From NCBI GenBank assembly GCA_900539145.1, contig UQAX01000007.1, positions 11,674-75,673 on the forward strand: 64,000 nucleotides of DNA, written 5' to 3'. This DNA comes from an uncultured Blautia sp. (GTDB lineage Bacteria; Bacillota; Clostridia; Lachnospirales; Lachnospiraceae). The position numbers and the translations under genes are program-made. Positions 1 through 8,758 of this stretch are shown piece by piece (within the stretch, counting starts at the first letter, position 1; each line of letters begins with the position of its first letter). The notes beneath the pieces are model-generated. The model was given only the letters and a program-made list of their open reading frames with translations. It had not been told where the DNA came from and searched no databases.

Positions 1-1
1 A

Positions 2-526
2 TTTAGAGAACAATGGCTTTTGGTTATTATGATGTTGCTGATTGTACCGACAGAAACGGTTATCACCATTCATTTCTTGATTATTGCCAAGGCAGGGCTT
101 TTAAATACAGTAATTGGTTATATTTTACCAATGATTGTAAATCCGTTTAATATTTTCTTATTCAGACAGGTGTTTGTAAGCCTGCCGGATGATGTATATG
201 AAGCAGCTCAGCTTGATTTTTGTGGACCGGTTAAGTACTTTTTTACTATGGTGTTACCGATGTCTAAGACTGTGGTTGCAACAGTCAGCGTGTTTACATT
301 TTTAGGTGTATGGAACGATTATCTCTGGCCTTCACTTGTATTTACATCCAGTGATCTTCTGACGGCACAAATTGGTTTGAACTCCATCACATCCAATGAT
401 AATACAACCATGGGACAGGTGCTTGCTGTCATTACTTTGATTACGATTCCGGTTATGATCATTTACGCTCTGTTCTCAAAACAGATTGTAGAAGGTGTAA
501 CTTCAACAGGTTCTAAGGAGGGTTAA
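2..526 (+). CDS. Carbohydrate ABC transporter permease, MalG/MsmG type (5' truncated)
   Basis: This is an inner-membrane subunit of a binding-protein-dependent sugar importer. The reading frame is open to the window edge, so the true start lies upstream; a TTG at 20 is only an internal codon. The EAA loop that docks on the ATPase is visible as EAAQLDFCGP followed by FFTMVLPMSK, and four or so hydrophobic segments remain. It ends 6 bases before the ATPase gene and heads an operon with GH32, fructokinase and amylosucrase genes. Sucrose or short fructo-oligosaccharides are therefore the inferred cargo. The other permease and the binding protein must lie upstream of the window. Confidence 0.9.
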   Translation, partial: FREQWLLVIMMLLIVPTETVITIHFLIIAKAGLLNTVIGYILPMIVNPFNIFLFRQVFVSLPDDVYEAAQLDFCGPVKYFFTMVLPMSKTVVATVSVFTFLGVWNDYLWPSLVFTSSDLLTAQIGLNSITSNDNTTMGQVLAVITLITIPVMIIYALFSKQIVEGVTSTGSKEG

Positions 527-532
527 TATATT

Positions 533-1627
533 ATGGCTTTTATTGAATTTAAGAATATTGGAAAAAAATATGCAGGTGCAGAGAAAAAATCAGTAGATGA
601 TTTTAACTTAGAGATTAATGAGAAAGAGTTTATTGTATTCGTAGGACCATCAGGTTGTGGTAAATCTACAACGCTTCGTATGATTGCAGGTTTTGAGGAG
701 ATTACAGAAGGAGAGCTTTATATTGACGGGAAAAAAGTAAATGAAGTAGCTCCGAGAGATCGAGGAATTGCAATGGTATTTCAGAACTATGCTTTATATC
801 CTCACATGACCGTAGAGAAAAATATCGGTTATGGTCTGAAGAACATGAAAATGCCGGCAGACCAGATTAAGAAAAAGGTAGATTGGGCAATTGATATTTT
901 AGGATTACAAGAATATCGAAATCGTAAACCGAAAAATTTGTCCGGTGGACAGCGCCAGAGGGTAGCGTTAGGAAGAGCAATCGTAAAAAACCAGAAAGTA
1001 TTTCTTATGGATGAACCATTATCTAACTTGGATGCAAAGCTTCGTGTCAGCATGAGAACGGAGATTAGTAAGCTTCATCGAGAGCTTGGTGCAACAACAA
1101 TTTATGTAACACATGACCAGGTGGAAGCGATGACCATGGCAGACCGCATTGTTATTATGAAGGATGGTGTGATTCAGCAAGTAGGAAAGCCAATGGAGCT
1201 TTATGATCATCCGGTAAATAAGTTTGTAGCAGGATTTATCGGTTCTCCACAGATGAACTTTTTTGATGTGACAGTTACAGGAAACAATATTACATTCGCA
1301 GACGGCAGTACATTTGCACTATCAGAAAGTGTTGTGAAGAAACTTGCCGGAAAAGAAGGAGATATGATTCTTGGAATTCGTGGTGAAGATTTGAAGATGG
1401 ATGCGGCAAATCTGGAGCTTTATAAAGAAAGTCGTCAGAAGGCAATTATTACAGATACAGAAGTTATGGGAAATGAAAACAATCTGTATTTCCAGTTTGG
1501 AGGATGCCAGGCAGTAGCAAGAGTATCCAAATATGAAATCAGCCAGGTGGGTGATGAGATTGAGTTTGTATTTGTACCATCGAAGATGCATTTCTTTGAT
1601 AAGGATACAGAAATGAATTATATGTAG
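533..1627 (+). CDS. msmK: Sugar ABC transporter ATP-binding protein, MsmK/UgpC family
   Basis: This cytoplasmic ATPase energises the importer whose permease lies just upstream. At 364 residues it has the usual family length. Visible motifs are Walker A GPSGCGKST (about residues 39-47), signature LSGGQRQRV, Walker B VFLMDEPLSNLD and the H-loop VTHDQ. The C-terminal 130 residues form the TOBE/MalK-type regulatory domain. In Firmicutes one such ATPase often serves several sugar importers. The two other importer permeases in this window (9.8-11.7 kb) have no ATPase gene of their own and are of the LplB/YtcP class, which commonly borrows an MsmK protein. Sharing this one is an inference. Confidence 0.95.
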   Translation: MAFIEFKNIGKKYAGAEKKSVDDFNLEINEKEFIVFVGPSGCGKSTTLRMIAGFEEITEGELYIDGKKVNEVAPRDRGIAMVFQNYALYPHMTVEKNIGYGLKNMKMPADQIKKKVDWAIDILGLQEYRNRKPKNLSGGQRQRVALGRAIVKNQKVFLMDEPLSNLDAKLRVSMRTEISKLHRELGATTIYVTHDQVEAMTMADRIVIMKDGVIQQVGKPMELYDHPVNKFVAGFIGSPQMNFFDVTVTGNNITFADGSTFALSESVVKKLAGKEGDMILGIRGEDLKMDAANLELYKESRQKAIITDTEVMGNENNLYFQFGGCQAVARVSKYEISQVGDEIEFVFVPSKMHFFDKDTEMNYM

Positions 1628-1638
1628 GGGGTACAAAT

Positions 1639-1878
1639 ATGAAGACAATGAATATCTTTTTAGGGACAATAGAAGGCGTAAAAAATTTTGTGAATACAGT
1701 TTGTAAGCTGGATTGTGATGTGGACATTGCATCAGGACGTTATGTGATTGATGCAAAGTCGATTATGGGGATTTTTAGTATCAATTTATCAGAACCTGTT
1801 ATGGTTCGAATTCATGCAGACGGAGAAGATGCAGAAAAAGCGGCAGCTCTTTTACAACCGTTTGCAGTAGAAGAGTAA
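1639..1878 (+). CDS. HPr-family protein lacking the PTS histidine (Crh-like)
   Basis: This 79-residue protein has the HPr fold signature in its second half (VDAKSIMG-like, here IDAKSIMGIFSINL, residues 38-50). That includes the serine (Ser41) corresponding to Ser46 of HPr, the target of HPr kinase. The segment where HPr carries the catalytic histidine in a HARPA motif reads IEGVKNF, with no histidine. It therefore cannot act as a PTS phosphocarrier by the known mechanism. By analogy with Bacillus Crh it may be a Ser-phosphorylated regulator, for example a CcpA corepressor. It sits between the ABC ATPase and the GH32 gene with a good Shine-Dalgarno sequence (GGGGG), so it is co-expressed with sucrose use. 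Function is inferred. Confidence 0.8.
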   Translation: MKTMNIFLGTIEGVKNFVNTVCKLDCDVDIASGRYVIDAKSIMGIFSINLSEPVMVRIHADGEDAEKAAALLQPFAVEE

Positions 1879-1890
1879 TGGAGGAATTCT

Positions 1891-3204
1891 ATGCAGAAAA
1901 TACACGTAAAACCGAATAACAATTGGATGAATGACCCGAATGGTTTTATTTATTATCAAGGTGCATACCATTTATTTTATCAGTGCTTCCCATATAATGC
2001 CAGATGGGGAAGAATGCATTGGAACCACGTAATCAGTAAGGATTTAGTACATTGGGAAAATCTCGGAATTGCGCTGTTTCCAAGTAAAACTGATGACAGA
2101 AGCGGATGTTTTTCAGGAAGTGCAGTGGAAGAAGATGGAAAATTGTATCTGTATTATACCGGTGTGAATTATACGGTGGAAAATCCCGAGGATATTAATC
2201 TTTGTTTAGATGAACAGTTTGTATCTGCACAAATGATGATTACTTCAGAGGATGGAATGCAGTTTGACAACATAAAAGATAAGAAAACAGTAATTCCAGT
2301 TATTCAAAATTCGCAAATCGGAGATGCAAGACACACAAGAGATCCAAAAGTCTGGAAAGAAGAGGACGGCTGGTATATGGTGCTTGGAAGTACAATAGAA
2401 GACAGAAAAGGAAGATTGCTGTTTTTCAAAAGTACAGACAAGGAACATTGGGATTATGTAAACTCTGTTTCTAAAGGAGAAGAATTTGGCTGGATGTGGG
2501 AATGTCCGGATTACTTTGAAGTAAATGGCAAACAGATTATCATCTTTTCTCCGATGGGGATTTTGAAGGATGGCAAGGCAGATGAAAATCAAGCCATTTG
2601 TATGCAGGTGTCTTTTGATAAAAAAAATTGCCGCATGGAACTTCCGGATACTTATCAATTTCTGGATTATGGCTTGGATCTCTATGCACCGCAGAGTACA
2701 GTAGATGCACAGGGAAGAAGAATTTTGATGGCATGGCTTCGTATGCCACAGCCGGTAGATGGAAAATGGCAGGGAATGATGAGTATTCCACGTGTAGTAG
2801 AAGTGAAGAACGGAAAAATCTATTTCCGTGTGCATCCAAATATCCAAAATGTATATACAAAAAAGATTGATTCGCCAAAAGAAGCTTCAGACGCAGGATA
2901 TCGATTACGATTTTCTCTGCAGGACGGAGAGGAAGTTAATGTTGGAGGATATCGTATCTTCCGTCAGGGTAAAAAAATCTGCACAGACAGAAGTACGTTG
3001 TATACGGCATTTCCCCAGTTTCGTACAGAGTTTGCAACACCGGAATTAGCAGATGGATTTAATCTGGAAGTTTATGTGGACCAAAATCTGATAGAAGTGT
3101 TTGTAAATGAGGGAGAGGCAGTAATATCAAATGCTGTATATCAGCTTGGAAATGAAATTAAGGTACAGGGAAATGTATCCGTAGCAATAGAAACTTTAGA
3201 ATAG
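1891..3204 (+). CDS. Glycoside hydrolase family 32 (beta-fructofuranosidase/sucrose hydrolase)
   Basis: This enzyme cleaves terminal beta-fructosyl bonds in sucrose or fructo-oligosaccharides. The three GH32 catalytic blocks are present: NNWMNDPNG near the N terminus (the Asp nucleophile), TRDPKVW (transition-state Asp) and WECPDYF (acid/base Glu). FSGSAV is also seen, and a C-terminal beta-sandwich includes EVFVNEGEAVISN. There is no signal peptide, so it acts in the cytoplasm on imported sugar. Length (437 residues) is slightly short for the family. The start follows GGAGG. Because import is by ABC transporter rather than PTS, the substrate is probably unphosphorylated. Confidence 0.93.
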   Translation: MQKIHVKPNNNWMNDPNGFIYYQGAYHLFYQCFPYNARWGRMHWNHVISKDLVHWENLGIALFPSKTDDRSGCFSGSAVEEDGKLYLYYTGVNYTVENPEDINLCLDEQFVSAQMMITSEDGMQFDNIKDKKTVIPVIQNSQIGDARHTRDPKVWKEEDGWYMVLGSTIEDRKGRLLFFKSTDKEHWDYVNSVSKGEEFGWMWECPDYFEVNGKQIIIFSPMGILKDGKADENQAICMQVSFDKKNCRMELPDTYQFLDYGLDLYAPQSTVDAQGRRILMAWLRMPQPVDGKWQGMMSIPRVVEVKNGKIYFRVHPNIQNVYTKKIDSPKEASDAGYRLRFSLQDGEEVNVGGYRIFRQGKKICTDRSTLYTAFPQFRTEFATPELADGFNLEVYVDQNLIEVFVNEGEAVISNAVYQLGNEIKVQGNVSVAIETLE

Positions 3205-3231
3205 ATAAATGACTGCACAAGGAGAAAGAAA

Positions 3232-4191
3232 ATGTATGATGTAGTAGCGCTTGGAGAGCTTTTGATTGATTTTACAGAAAGCGGAAAAAGTGAACAGGGA
3301 AATCAGCTTTTGGAAGTAAATCCAGGGGGAGCACCATGCAATGTGCTTGCTATGCTGAAACAGATGGGAAAAAAGACCGCATTTATTGGAAAAGTTGGAC
3401 AGGATATGTTTGGAAACTTGTTGAAACAGACATTAGACGAAGTGGGGATTGATTCAAAAAATCTGATTATGGATGAAGAGGTACGAACAACGCTTGCATT
3501 TGTACATACATTGGCAGATGGAGATAGAGAGTTTTCATTCTATCGAAATCCTGGCGCAGATATGATGCTTAGTGAAGAGGAAATCAATCCGGAAGTTATA
3601 AAAGATACAAAAATATTTCATTTTGGTACGTTGTCCATGACACATGAAGGTGTGAGAAATGCTACAAAAAAAGCAGTTTCCATTGCGAAAGAGGCAGGTG
3701 CACTCATTTCTTTTGATCCGAATTTGCGAGAGCCTCTGTGGGAGTCTTTGGAGCTTGCAAAAGAGCAGATGGAATATGGTTTCCGGCAATGCGATATTTT
3801 GAAAATTTCGGATAATGAGATCCAATTTGTAACCGGAAAAGAGGATTATGATGAAGGAATTGCCATTCTTCAGGAAAAATATCAAATTCCACTAATTCTT
3901 CTTACAAAAGGGAAAGATGGAAGCTGTGCCTATTATAAAGAAATGCGAGTAGAGAAAAAAGGTTTTTGCGTGCAGGCAATTGAGACAACCGGAGCAGGAG
4001 ATACATTTTGTGGCTGTTCTTTGGGATATCTGTTGGAGCATGACCTTCAGCATCTGTCCGAGAAAGAGCTGGAAGAGATGCTTACATTTGCCAATGCAGG
4101 AGCGGCTTTGATTACATTGAAGAAAGGAGCTATTCGCTCCATGCCAAAAGAACAGGAAATCCGCAGATTTATAGAAGAAAAAAGCAGATAA
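3232..4191 (+). CDS. PfkB-family carbohydrate kinase, probable fructokinase
   Basis: This enzyme phosphorylates the free fructose released by the neighbouring GH32 enzyme, using ATP. PfkB signature 1 is seen near the N terminus (NPGGAPCNV), and signature 2 with the catalytic aspartate is ETTGAGDTFCG near residue 252. At 319 residues it has the usual family length. Its start follows AAGGAGAAAG. Position between the GH32 and amylosucrase genes supports fructokinase over ribokinase or sugar-acid kinase assignments, although the PfkB family cannot be resolved by motif alone. Confidence 0.88.
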   Translation: MYDVVALGELLIDFTESGKSEQGNQLLEVNPGGAPCNVLAMLKQMGKKTAFIGKVGQDMFGNLLKQTLDEVGIDSKNLIMDEEVRTTLAFVHTLADGDREFSFYRNPGADMMLSEEEINPEVIKDTKIFHFGTLSMTHEGVRNATKKAVSIAKEAGALISFDPNLREPLWESLELAKEQMEYGFRQCDILKISDNEIQFVTGKEDYDEGIAILQEKYQIPLILLTKGKDGSCAYYKEMRVEKKGFCVQAIETTGAGDTFCGCSLGYLLEHDLQHLSEKELEEMLTFANAGAALITLKKGAIRSMPKEQEIRRFIEEKSR

Positions 4192-4202
4192 GGAATAGAA
4201 GA

Positions 4203-6053
4203 ATGAAGGCAAAAAAATCACAGGAAGAGCAGCGTTATGAGAAACGCCTGGAACTGTATTATGACGAATTAAAATGGCTTTATATGGAGTTGTATCCAGA
4301 ACGCAGCGATCAGTTTGAGAATTTATTATATCGGATGCAAGAGGCATATCATGTACGAAAACTGAATTTGAAAAAGTTAGATGAGTCACGTGCGAAGAAT
4401 ACAGATTGGTATAAAAAGAGTGACTTGCTGGGCATGATGCTCTATACAGATGCGTTTGCAGAGAACCTCAATGGAGTTAAAAAACGGTTGGATTATATTG
4501 AATCATGTCATGTGAATTATCTGCATTTAATGCCTCTCCTTGCTTCCCCGGAAGGGCGAAGTGATGGTGGATATGCGGTAGCAGATTTTCGGAGTGTGCA
4601 GCCGCAACTTGGGACAATGAAAGATTTGGAGAACTTGACCGGAGCATGTCATAGGCGAAACATCTGCGTCTGCCTTGATTTTGTGATGAATCATACATCT
4701 GAAGATCATGAGTGGGCAAAACGTGCCAGACAAGGTGAACGGGAATATATGGACCGTTATTACTTTTACGATAATTATGAGCTTCCGGCAGAATTTGAAA
4801 AGATAGTTCCACAGGTATTTCCTACAACGGCTCCGGGGAATTTTACATGGCTTCCTGACATGGGGAAATATGTTATGACAACCTTCTATCCTTATCAATG
4901 GGATCTGAATTATTGGAATCCGGTTGTCCTAAACGAGATGATTGACAATATGCTGTATCTTGCTAATCGAGGAAGTGATATTTTACGATTGGATGCCGTA
5001 CCATATATTTGGAAACAGTTAGGAACGAGCTGTCGCAACCTTCCACAGGTTCACAGCATTGTCCGAATTATGAGAATTGTGACGGAAATTGTATGTCCGG
5101 GTGTGCTTTTGCTTGGAGAGATTGTTATGGAACCTTCAAAAGTAGTGCCATACTTCGGCACTATAGAAAAGCCGGAATGTCATCTGTTGTATAATGTTAC
5201 AACCATGGCAACGACTTGGCATACAGTGGCAACGAAGGATGTCAGGTTGTTGAAAAGGCAGATGGAGATTATCAGTCACTTACCAAAAGACTATGTATTT
5301 TTGAATTATCTTCGTTGTCATGATGACATAGGATGGGGATTGGATTATGAGTGGTTAGAGAATTTTTCGATTCGTGAAATTCCACATAAGCAATATTTGA
5401 ACGATTATCTGACTGGAAAGTACCCAGAGGCTGTAGGGCGCGGAGAATTATATAACTCAGATCCAATCAGTAAAGATGCCAGATTATGCGGAACAACGGC
5501 TTCCCTTTGTGGTTTGGAAAAGGCTCTGTATGAACAGGACGAAGAGGAAATTAGGAAAGCAGCCGGATGGGTGATTATGCTACATGCGTATTTGCTTGTA
5601 CAATCCGGAATTCCGGTATTGTATTGTGGAGATGAAATCGGACAGTTGAATGATTATAGCTATCATGATGACCCGATGAAACGTGAAGATTCCAGATATT
5701 TGCATCGTGGAAAATTTCAATGGGATTTGCAGAAAAAAATATGTGAAGAGGGTACAAGTCAACATCAGATTTTTAACGCTTTAAAAGAATTGGAAACATT
5801 TCGAGCAGAACATAAAGTTTTTGAGGCACAGGCAGATATAGAGATGTTGGAAACCTATGACAATGCCATACTTGGAATTAAAAGAAGCCGAGATGAAGAA
5901 AAATTGATTGCGTTATTTAATTTTTCCCAGGAAGAAAAAACAGCATGGATTCAAGAAGATGGCCTTTATACAGATGTAATGTCAGGTGAACAAAAAGAAG
6001 CGAAAGCCGTTTTAGTTCCTGCGGGTAGTTTTTGTTGGTTGTATCAAGTTTGA
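4203..6053 (+). CDS. Amylosucrase-type GH13 enzyme (GH13 subfamily 4)
   Basis: This is a 616-residue alpha-amylase superfamily protein whose blocks match amylosucrase: YLHLMPLL, DGGYAVADFR, LDFVMNHTS, the nucleophile block ILRLDAVPYIWKQLGTSC (Asp near residue 264), the acid/base block LLGEIVMEP and LRCHDDIGWG. Amylosucrase splits sucrose, releases fructose and transfers glucose onto an alpha-1,4-glucan; some relatives mainly hydrolyse sucrose or make isomers. No signal peptide is present. As the last gene of a sucrose importer operon it would supply a second, intracellular fate for sucrose, with glucan storage and fructose passed to the adjacent kinase. The precise product is not determinable here. 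Confidence 0.88.
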   Translation: MKAKKSQEEQRYEKRLELYYDELKWLYMELYPERSDQFENLLYRMQEAYHVRKLNLKKLDESRAKNTDWYKKSDLLGMMLYTDAFAENLNGVKKRLDYIESCHVNYLHLMPLLASPEGRSDGGYAVADFRSVQPQLGTMKDLENLTGACHRRNICVCLDFVMNHTSEDHEWAKRARQGEREYMDRYYFYDNYELPAEFEKIVPQVFPTTAPGNFTWLPDMGKYVMTTFYPYQWDLNYWNPVVLNEMIDNMLYLANRGSDILRLDAVPYIWKQLGTSCRNLPQVHSIVRIMRIVTEIVCPGVLLLGEIVMEPSKVVPYFGTIEKPECHLLYNVTTMATTWHTVATKDVRLLKRQMEIISHLPKDYVFLNYLRCHDDIGWGLDYEWLENFSIREIPHKQYLNDYLTGKYPEAVGRGELYNSDPISKDARLCGTTASLCGLEKALYEQDEEEIRKAAGWVIMLHAYLLVQSGIPVLYCGDEIGQLNDYSYHDDPMKREDSRYLHRGKFQWDLQKKICEEGTSQHQIFNALKELETFRAEHKVFEAQADIEMLETYDNAILGIKRSRDEEKLIALFNFSQEEKTAWIQEDGLYTDVMSGEQKEAKAVLVPAGSFCWLYQV

Positions 6054-6076
6054 TTTTGGCTGAGATACTATGAATA

Positions 6077-6116
6077 CCGCTGAAAACCTTATTTTTTAAG
6101 GATTTCAGCGGTTTTT
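6077..6116 (+). terminator. Rho-independent terminator after the sucrose operon
   Basis: CCGCTGAAA pairs with TTTCAGCGG, with an inner CCTTA/TAAGG stem, followed by TTTTT. It closes the operon that ends with the amylosucrase gene. Confidence 0.9.
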
Positions 6117-6201
6117 GTTTATGGTTCTTAATTAAATAATAGTGGGATGCGAATGAAAGAAAATGGGTTTTTACTGGGAAATATAAAAATCAAGAAAAAA
6201 C

Positions 6202-6229
6202 TTGCAAATGAAAAAAATTTTGATAATAT
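6202..6229 (+). promoter_or_regulatory. Probable sigma-A promoter of the ROK kinase gene
   Basis: TTGCAA and TAATAT are separated by 16 bases, about 60 bases upstream of the ROK gene start. The downstream leader contains TTGTGGTTACTACAA (TTGT-N7-ACAA), which could be an operator; this second point is weak. Confidence 0.5.
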
Positions 6230-6287
6230 AAAGGTCATAACATTGTGGTTACTACAAATGTAGAAATAAATCGTATGGAAAGGAAAA

Positions 6288-7190
6288 ATGGCTATGACAA
6301 ATTGTACAGAAAAAGTGTATTTACTTCTTGATGTAGGAGGAACGCAGATTAAAGGCGCTGTGTTTGATGAGGAAGGAAACAGAAAAACAGATATTACTTC
6401 TTATCCATCAAAATCCAGAGAAAGCGCAGATGTTATTTTGGATAACTTTGCTTTTATTTTAAGAGAGTTAATGAACACAAATCCGCAGGCGGAAATAATA
6501 GGAGTTGGTATGGCATTTCCGGGACCTTTTGATTATGAAAAGGGAATTTGTCAAATTCAGGGATTGAATAAATATGACAGCATTTACGGAAGAGCCTTAG
6601 AACCTGAAATGAAAAAAAGAATTCCTGAAATTGAAAATGCTAAATTTGGTTATTTGCACGACATTGAGGCATTTGCAGTTGGAGAAGCATGGTTCGGAGA
6701 AATGCAGGATGAATCAAAAATCGTATGTCTTTGTATAGGGACAGGTACAGGAACAGCATTTTTAAAGGATAAAGTTCCTCAGAAATCAGGAGAGGGAGTA
6801 CCGGAGTGTGGATGGTTGTATTGGCTTCCATATAAAGACTCTATTATTGATGACTATATTTCAGTAAGAGGACTGGAACGAATTTGTAAGGAAGTATTTG
6901 GAGAACCTAAGAGTGGAAAAGAACTTTATGATTTATGTCAGAAAGGTGATGAAACAGCTCTGAAAGCATGGAAGAAATTTGGAGATGACATTATAGCTGC
7001 AATTCTTCCTGTTATCGAAGATTTCCATCCTGATGCAATTATTTTCGGTGGGCAGATTTCAAAGAGCTTTACTTATTTTGGTAAAGAATTTGCAGAAGAA
7101 TGTGAAAAGAGAAATATTAAAATTCATGTGCAAACAGAAACTTCCGAAAAAGCTATGCAAGGACTGTTTGTGAAAATGACAAGAGGATAA
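6288..7190 (+). CDS. ROK-family sugar kinase or regulator
   Basis: This is a 300-residue actin-fold protein of the ROK family. The phosphate-binding motif DVGGTQIKGAVFDEEG lies at residues 15-30, GVGMAFPGPFDYEKG follows, then the CIGTGTGTAF phosphate loop and HPDAIIFGGQIS near the C terminus. No N-terminal helix-turn-helix is present, which favours a kinase (glucose, mannose or amino-sugar) over a repressor. The zinc motif CxCGxxGCxE of classical ROK kinases is missing; the equivalent region reads PECGWLYWLP. The gene has its own promoter and lies between the sucrose and mannoside operons. An in-frame second ATG at 6294 is an alternative start. Confidence 0.85.
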   Translation: MAMTNCTEKVYLLLDVGGTQIKGAVFDEEGNRKTDITSYPSKSRESADVILDNFAFILRELMNTNPQAEIIGVGMAFPGPFDYEKGICQIQGLNKYDSIYGRALEPEMKKRIPEIENAKFGYLHDIEAFAVGEAWFGEMQDESKIVCLCIGTGTGTAFLKDKVPQKSGEGVPECGWLYWLPYKDSIIDDYISVRGLERICKEVFGEPKSGKELYDLCQKGDETALKAWKKFGDDIIAAILPVIEDFHPDAIIFGGQISKSFTYFGKEFAEECEKRNIKIHVQTETSEKAMQGLFVKMTRG

Positions 7191-7281
7191 AAGATCTAAG
7201 ATAAAAAATTTTATAATATTTGCAGATGGAGGCACATCTGCAGCAATATCTGATGATTTTGAGAGGTATATAGATAAAGAG

Positions 7282-8562
7282 ATGAATATGAATTTGAGAC
7301 AGAAATTTATTCCTAATCAAAATCCCACAGAACGTGAACTTTTGATTGGAGCCCGCGGTATTATGATAGAAGGCGCAGTTGCATCTATTATCTATGCAGC
7401 GGCAACAAACAATATTATGACAGGGTATCTTGGTTATCTGGGGGCATCAGTTGCTGCATGTGCCTCCATTGCTTTAATTCCACAGCTTGGCTGTATTTTA
7501 CAGTTTTTTTCGCCGTTTTTATTTGAGCGATTTCGTTACCGAAAGCTGATTATATGGATTTTATGTGTGATTTACCGTTTTTCCGCGGCGGCGATGTTTT
7601 TGCTTCCACTGCTTTTCTCAGGCGCAAACCTTCGGGTAGGAACAGCAGTTGCCCTGTATGTTGTTGCTTTTGCCAGCGCCGGTATTGTAACGCCGGGGCT
7701 GCAGCAGTGGACCATAAGCCTTGTGGATGTGGGAGAACGTGGTGTCTACATGGCGAAGAAGGATATTCTGGCAGTAGGGGTAAACAGTATTGTAACTTTT
7801 TTACTCAGCCGTCATTTAGACAAGCTGATGGCACTTGGGAGAGACAGTGAAGGTTATCAGACCGTAGGTATTGTCTGTCTGGTATTGGCTCTTTTAGATG
7901 CAGTGCTTTTATTAAATGTATGTGAGCGTCCCGTAGAGGAAACGGCAAGTGTTCAGCTGGCTGATATTTTTTTACCGCTGAAGGATAAGAGCTATCGTCC
8001 GCTGCTTTTGTATAATATTTTATCCAGCGTTGCCAGCGGTATTGCAACTCCGTTTTTAATCGTATATCAGCTTCGGGTTTTGGGGCTTAGCCATACTTTT
8101 TTGGCAAGTGCGGGAATTGTGGCGGCTATGGCAGGAATGGCAGGAAGTTATCTGTGGGGACGGTTTTCAGACAGGCACACATGGGATTGGACTATTCACC
8201 GTTCCGCAGCTATTGGCTTTTTGTGTACGGTGTCATGGGCATTTGTCACCCCTGAAAGCGCCCGCTTTATTGCTCCGATTTTAATGACCATCACTACGGC
8301 ATGTAACTCAGGAACGGTAATTGCCAATACAAATCTGCAATATTCTGCCAGCCCTGCCACAGGGAAAACTTTATATTTGGGAGTTACAGCAGCCATTATC
8401 AGTGTTGCGGGTTGCTTAACAACTGCATGCAGTGCATCTTTACAGTCGGTTTTCGAACAGTCTTTGGGATATAAGAGTATTTCTGTTTTATTCTTAATAT
8501 CCGGTGTGGGAGGGCTTATCAATCTCTTTATTAACGGTCGGAAATTGCCGCATATTAAGTAA
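7282..8562 (+). CDS. Major facilitator superfamily transporter
   Basis: This 426-residue polytopic membrane protein has about 12 hydrophobic segments. It shows typical MFS loop motifs: a basic short loop FERFRYRKLI after the second or third helix, and SYLWGRFSDRHTWDW in the middle of the second half, equivalent to the GxxxDR motif A. It follows the ROK kinase gene by about 90 bases on the same strand with no clear terminator between, so the two may be co-transcribed. A sugar or sugar-derivative substrate is a guess from this context. The sequence does not show its specificity. Confidence 0.85.
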   Translation: MNMNLRQKFIPNQNPTERELLIGARGIMIEGAVASIIYAAATNNIMTGYLGYLGASVAACASIALIPQLGCILQFFSPFLFERFRYRKLIIWILCVIYRFSAAAMFLLPLLFSGANLRVGTAVALYVVAFASAGIVTPGLQQWTISLVDVGERGVYMAKKDILAVGVNSIVTFLLSRHLDKLMALGRDSEGYQTVGIVCLVLALLDAVLLLNVCERPVEETASVQLADIFLPLKDKSYRPLLLYNILSSVASGIATPFLIVYQLRVLGLSHTFLASAGIVAAMAGMAGSYLWGRFSDRHTWDWTIHRSAAIGFLCTVSWAFVTPESARFIAPILMTITTACNSGTVIANTNLQYSASPATGKTLYLGVTAAIISVAGCLTTACSASLQSVFEQSLGYKSISVLFLISGVGGLINLFINGRKLPHIK

Positions 8563-8696
8563 GTTTACAGTCTTGTGAACTGATGTTAGGTAATTGGAAA
8601 GGTTGTAAAGTTAAAAGTAACTCTCATAAAACTAGTAATTATATACAAAAACTATTTTGCGAAAGTGTGCATTATATATGAAAAGGCTAAAGTATA

Positions 8697-8712
8697 TTGA
8701 CGAATACGTCAA
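8697..8712. promoter_or_regulatory. Palindromic operator candidate overlapping the -35 of the LacI-type gene
   Basis: TTGACG-AATA-CGTCAA is a perfect 6-base inverted repeat. Its left arm is also a good -35 hexamer, followed 16 bases later by ATAAAT. It lies about 50 bases upstream of the regulator start. This layout is typical of autorepression by a dimeric regulator; binding is inferred. Confidence 0.55.
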
Positions 8713-8758
8713 AAAGTGATAAATTCATTATAGAAATGTTAGGGAAAAGGGGGATGTT

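Noticed and set aside
2245..2847. Long minus-strand frame opposite the GH32 gene
   Set aside because: Cysteine/histidine/phenylalanine-rich translation typical of antisense frames; the plus strand encodes a clear enzyme.
6243..6262. Inverted repeat TTGT-N7-ACAA as a GntR-type operator before the ROK gene
   Set aside because: Arms of four bases are too short to separate from chance in AT-rich DNA; mentioned only as a possibility in the promoter entry.
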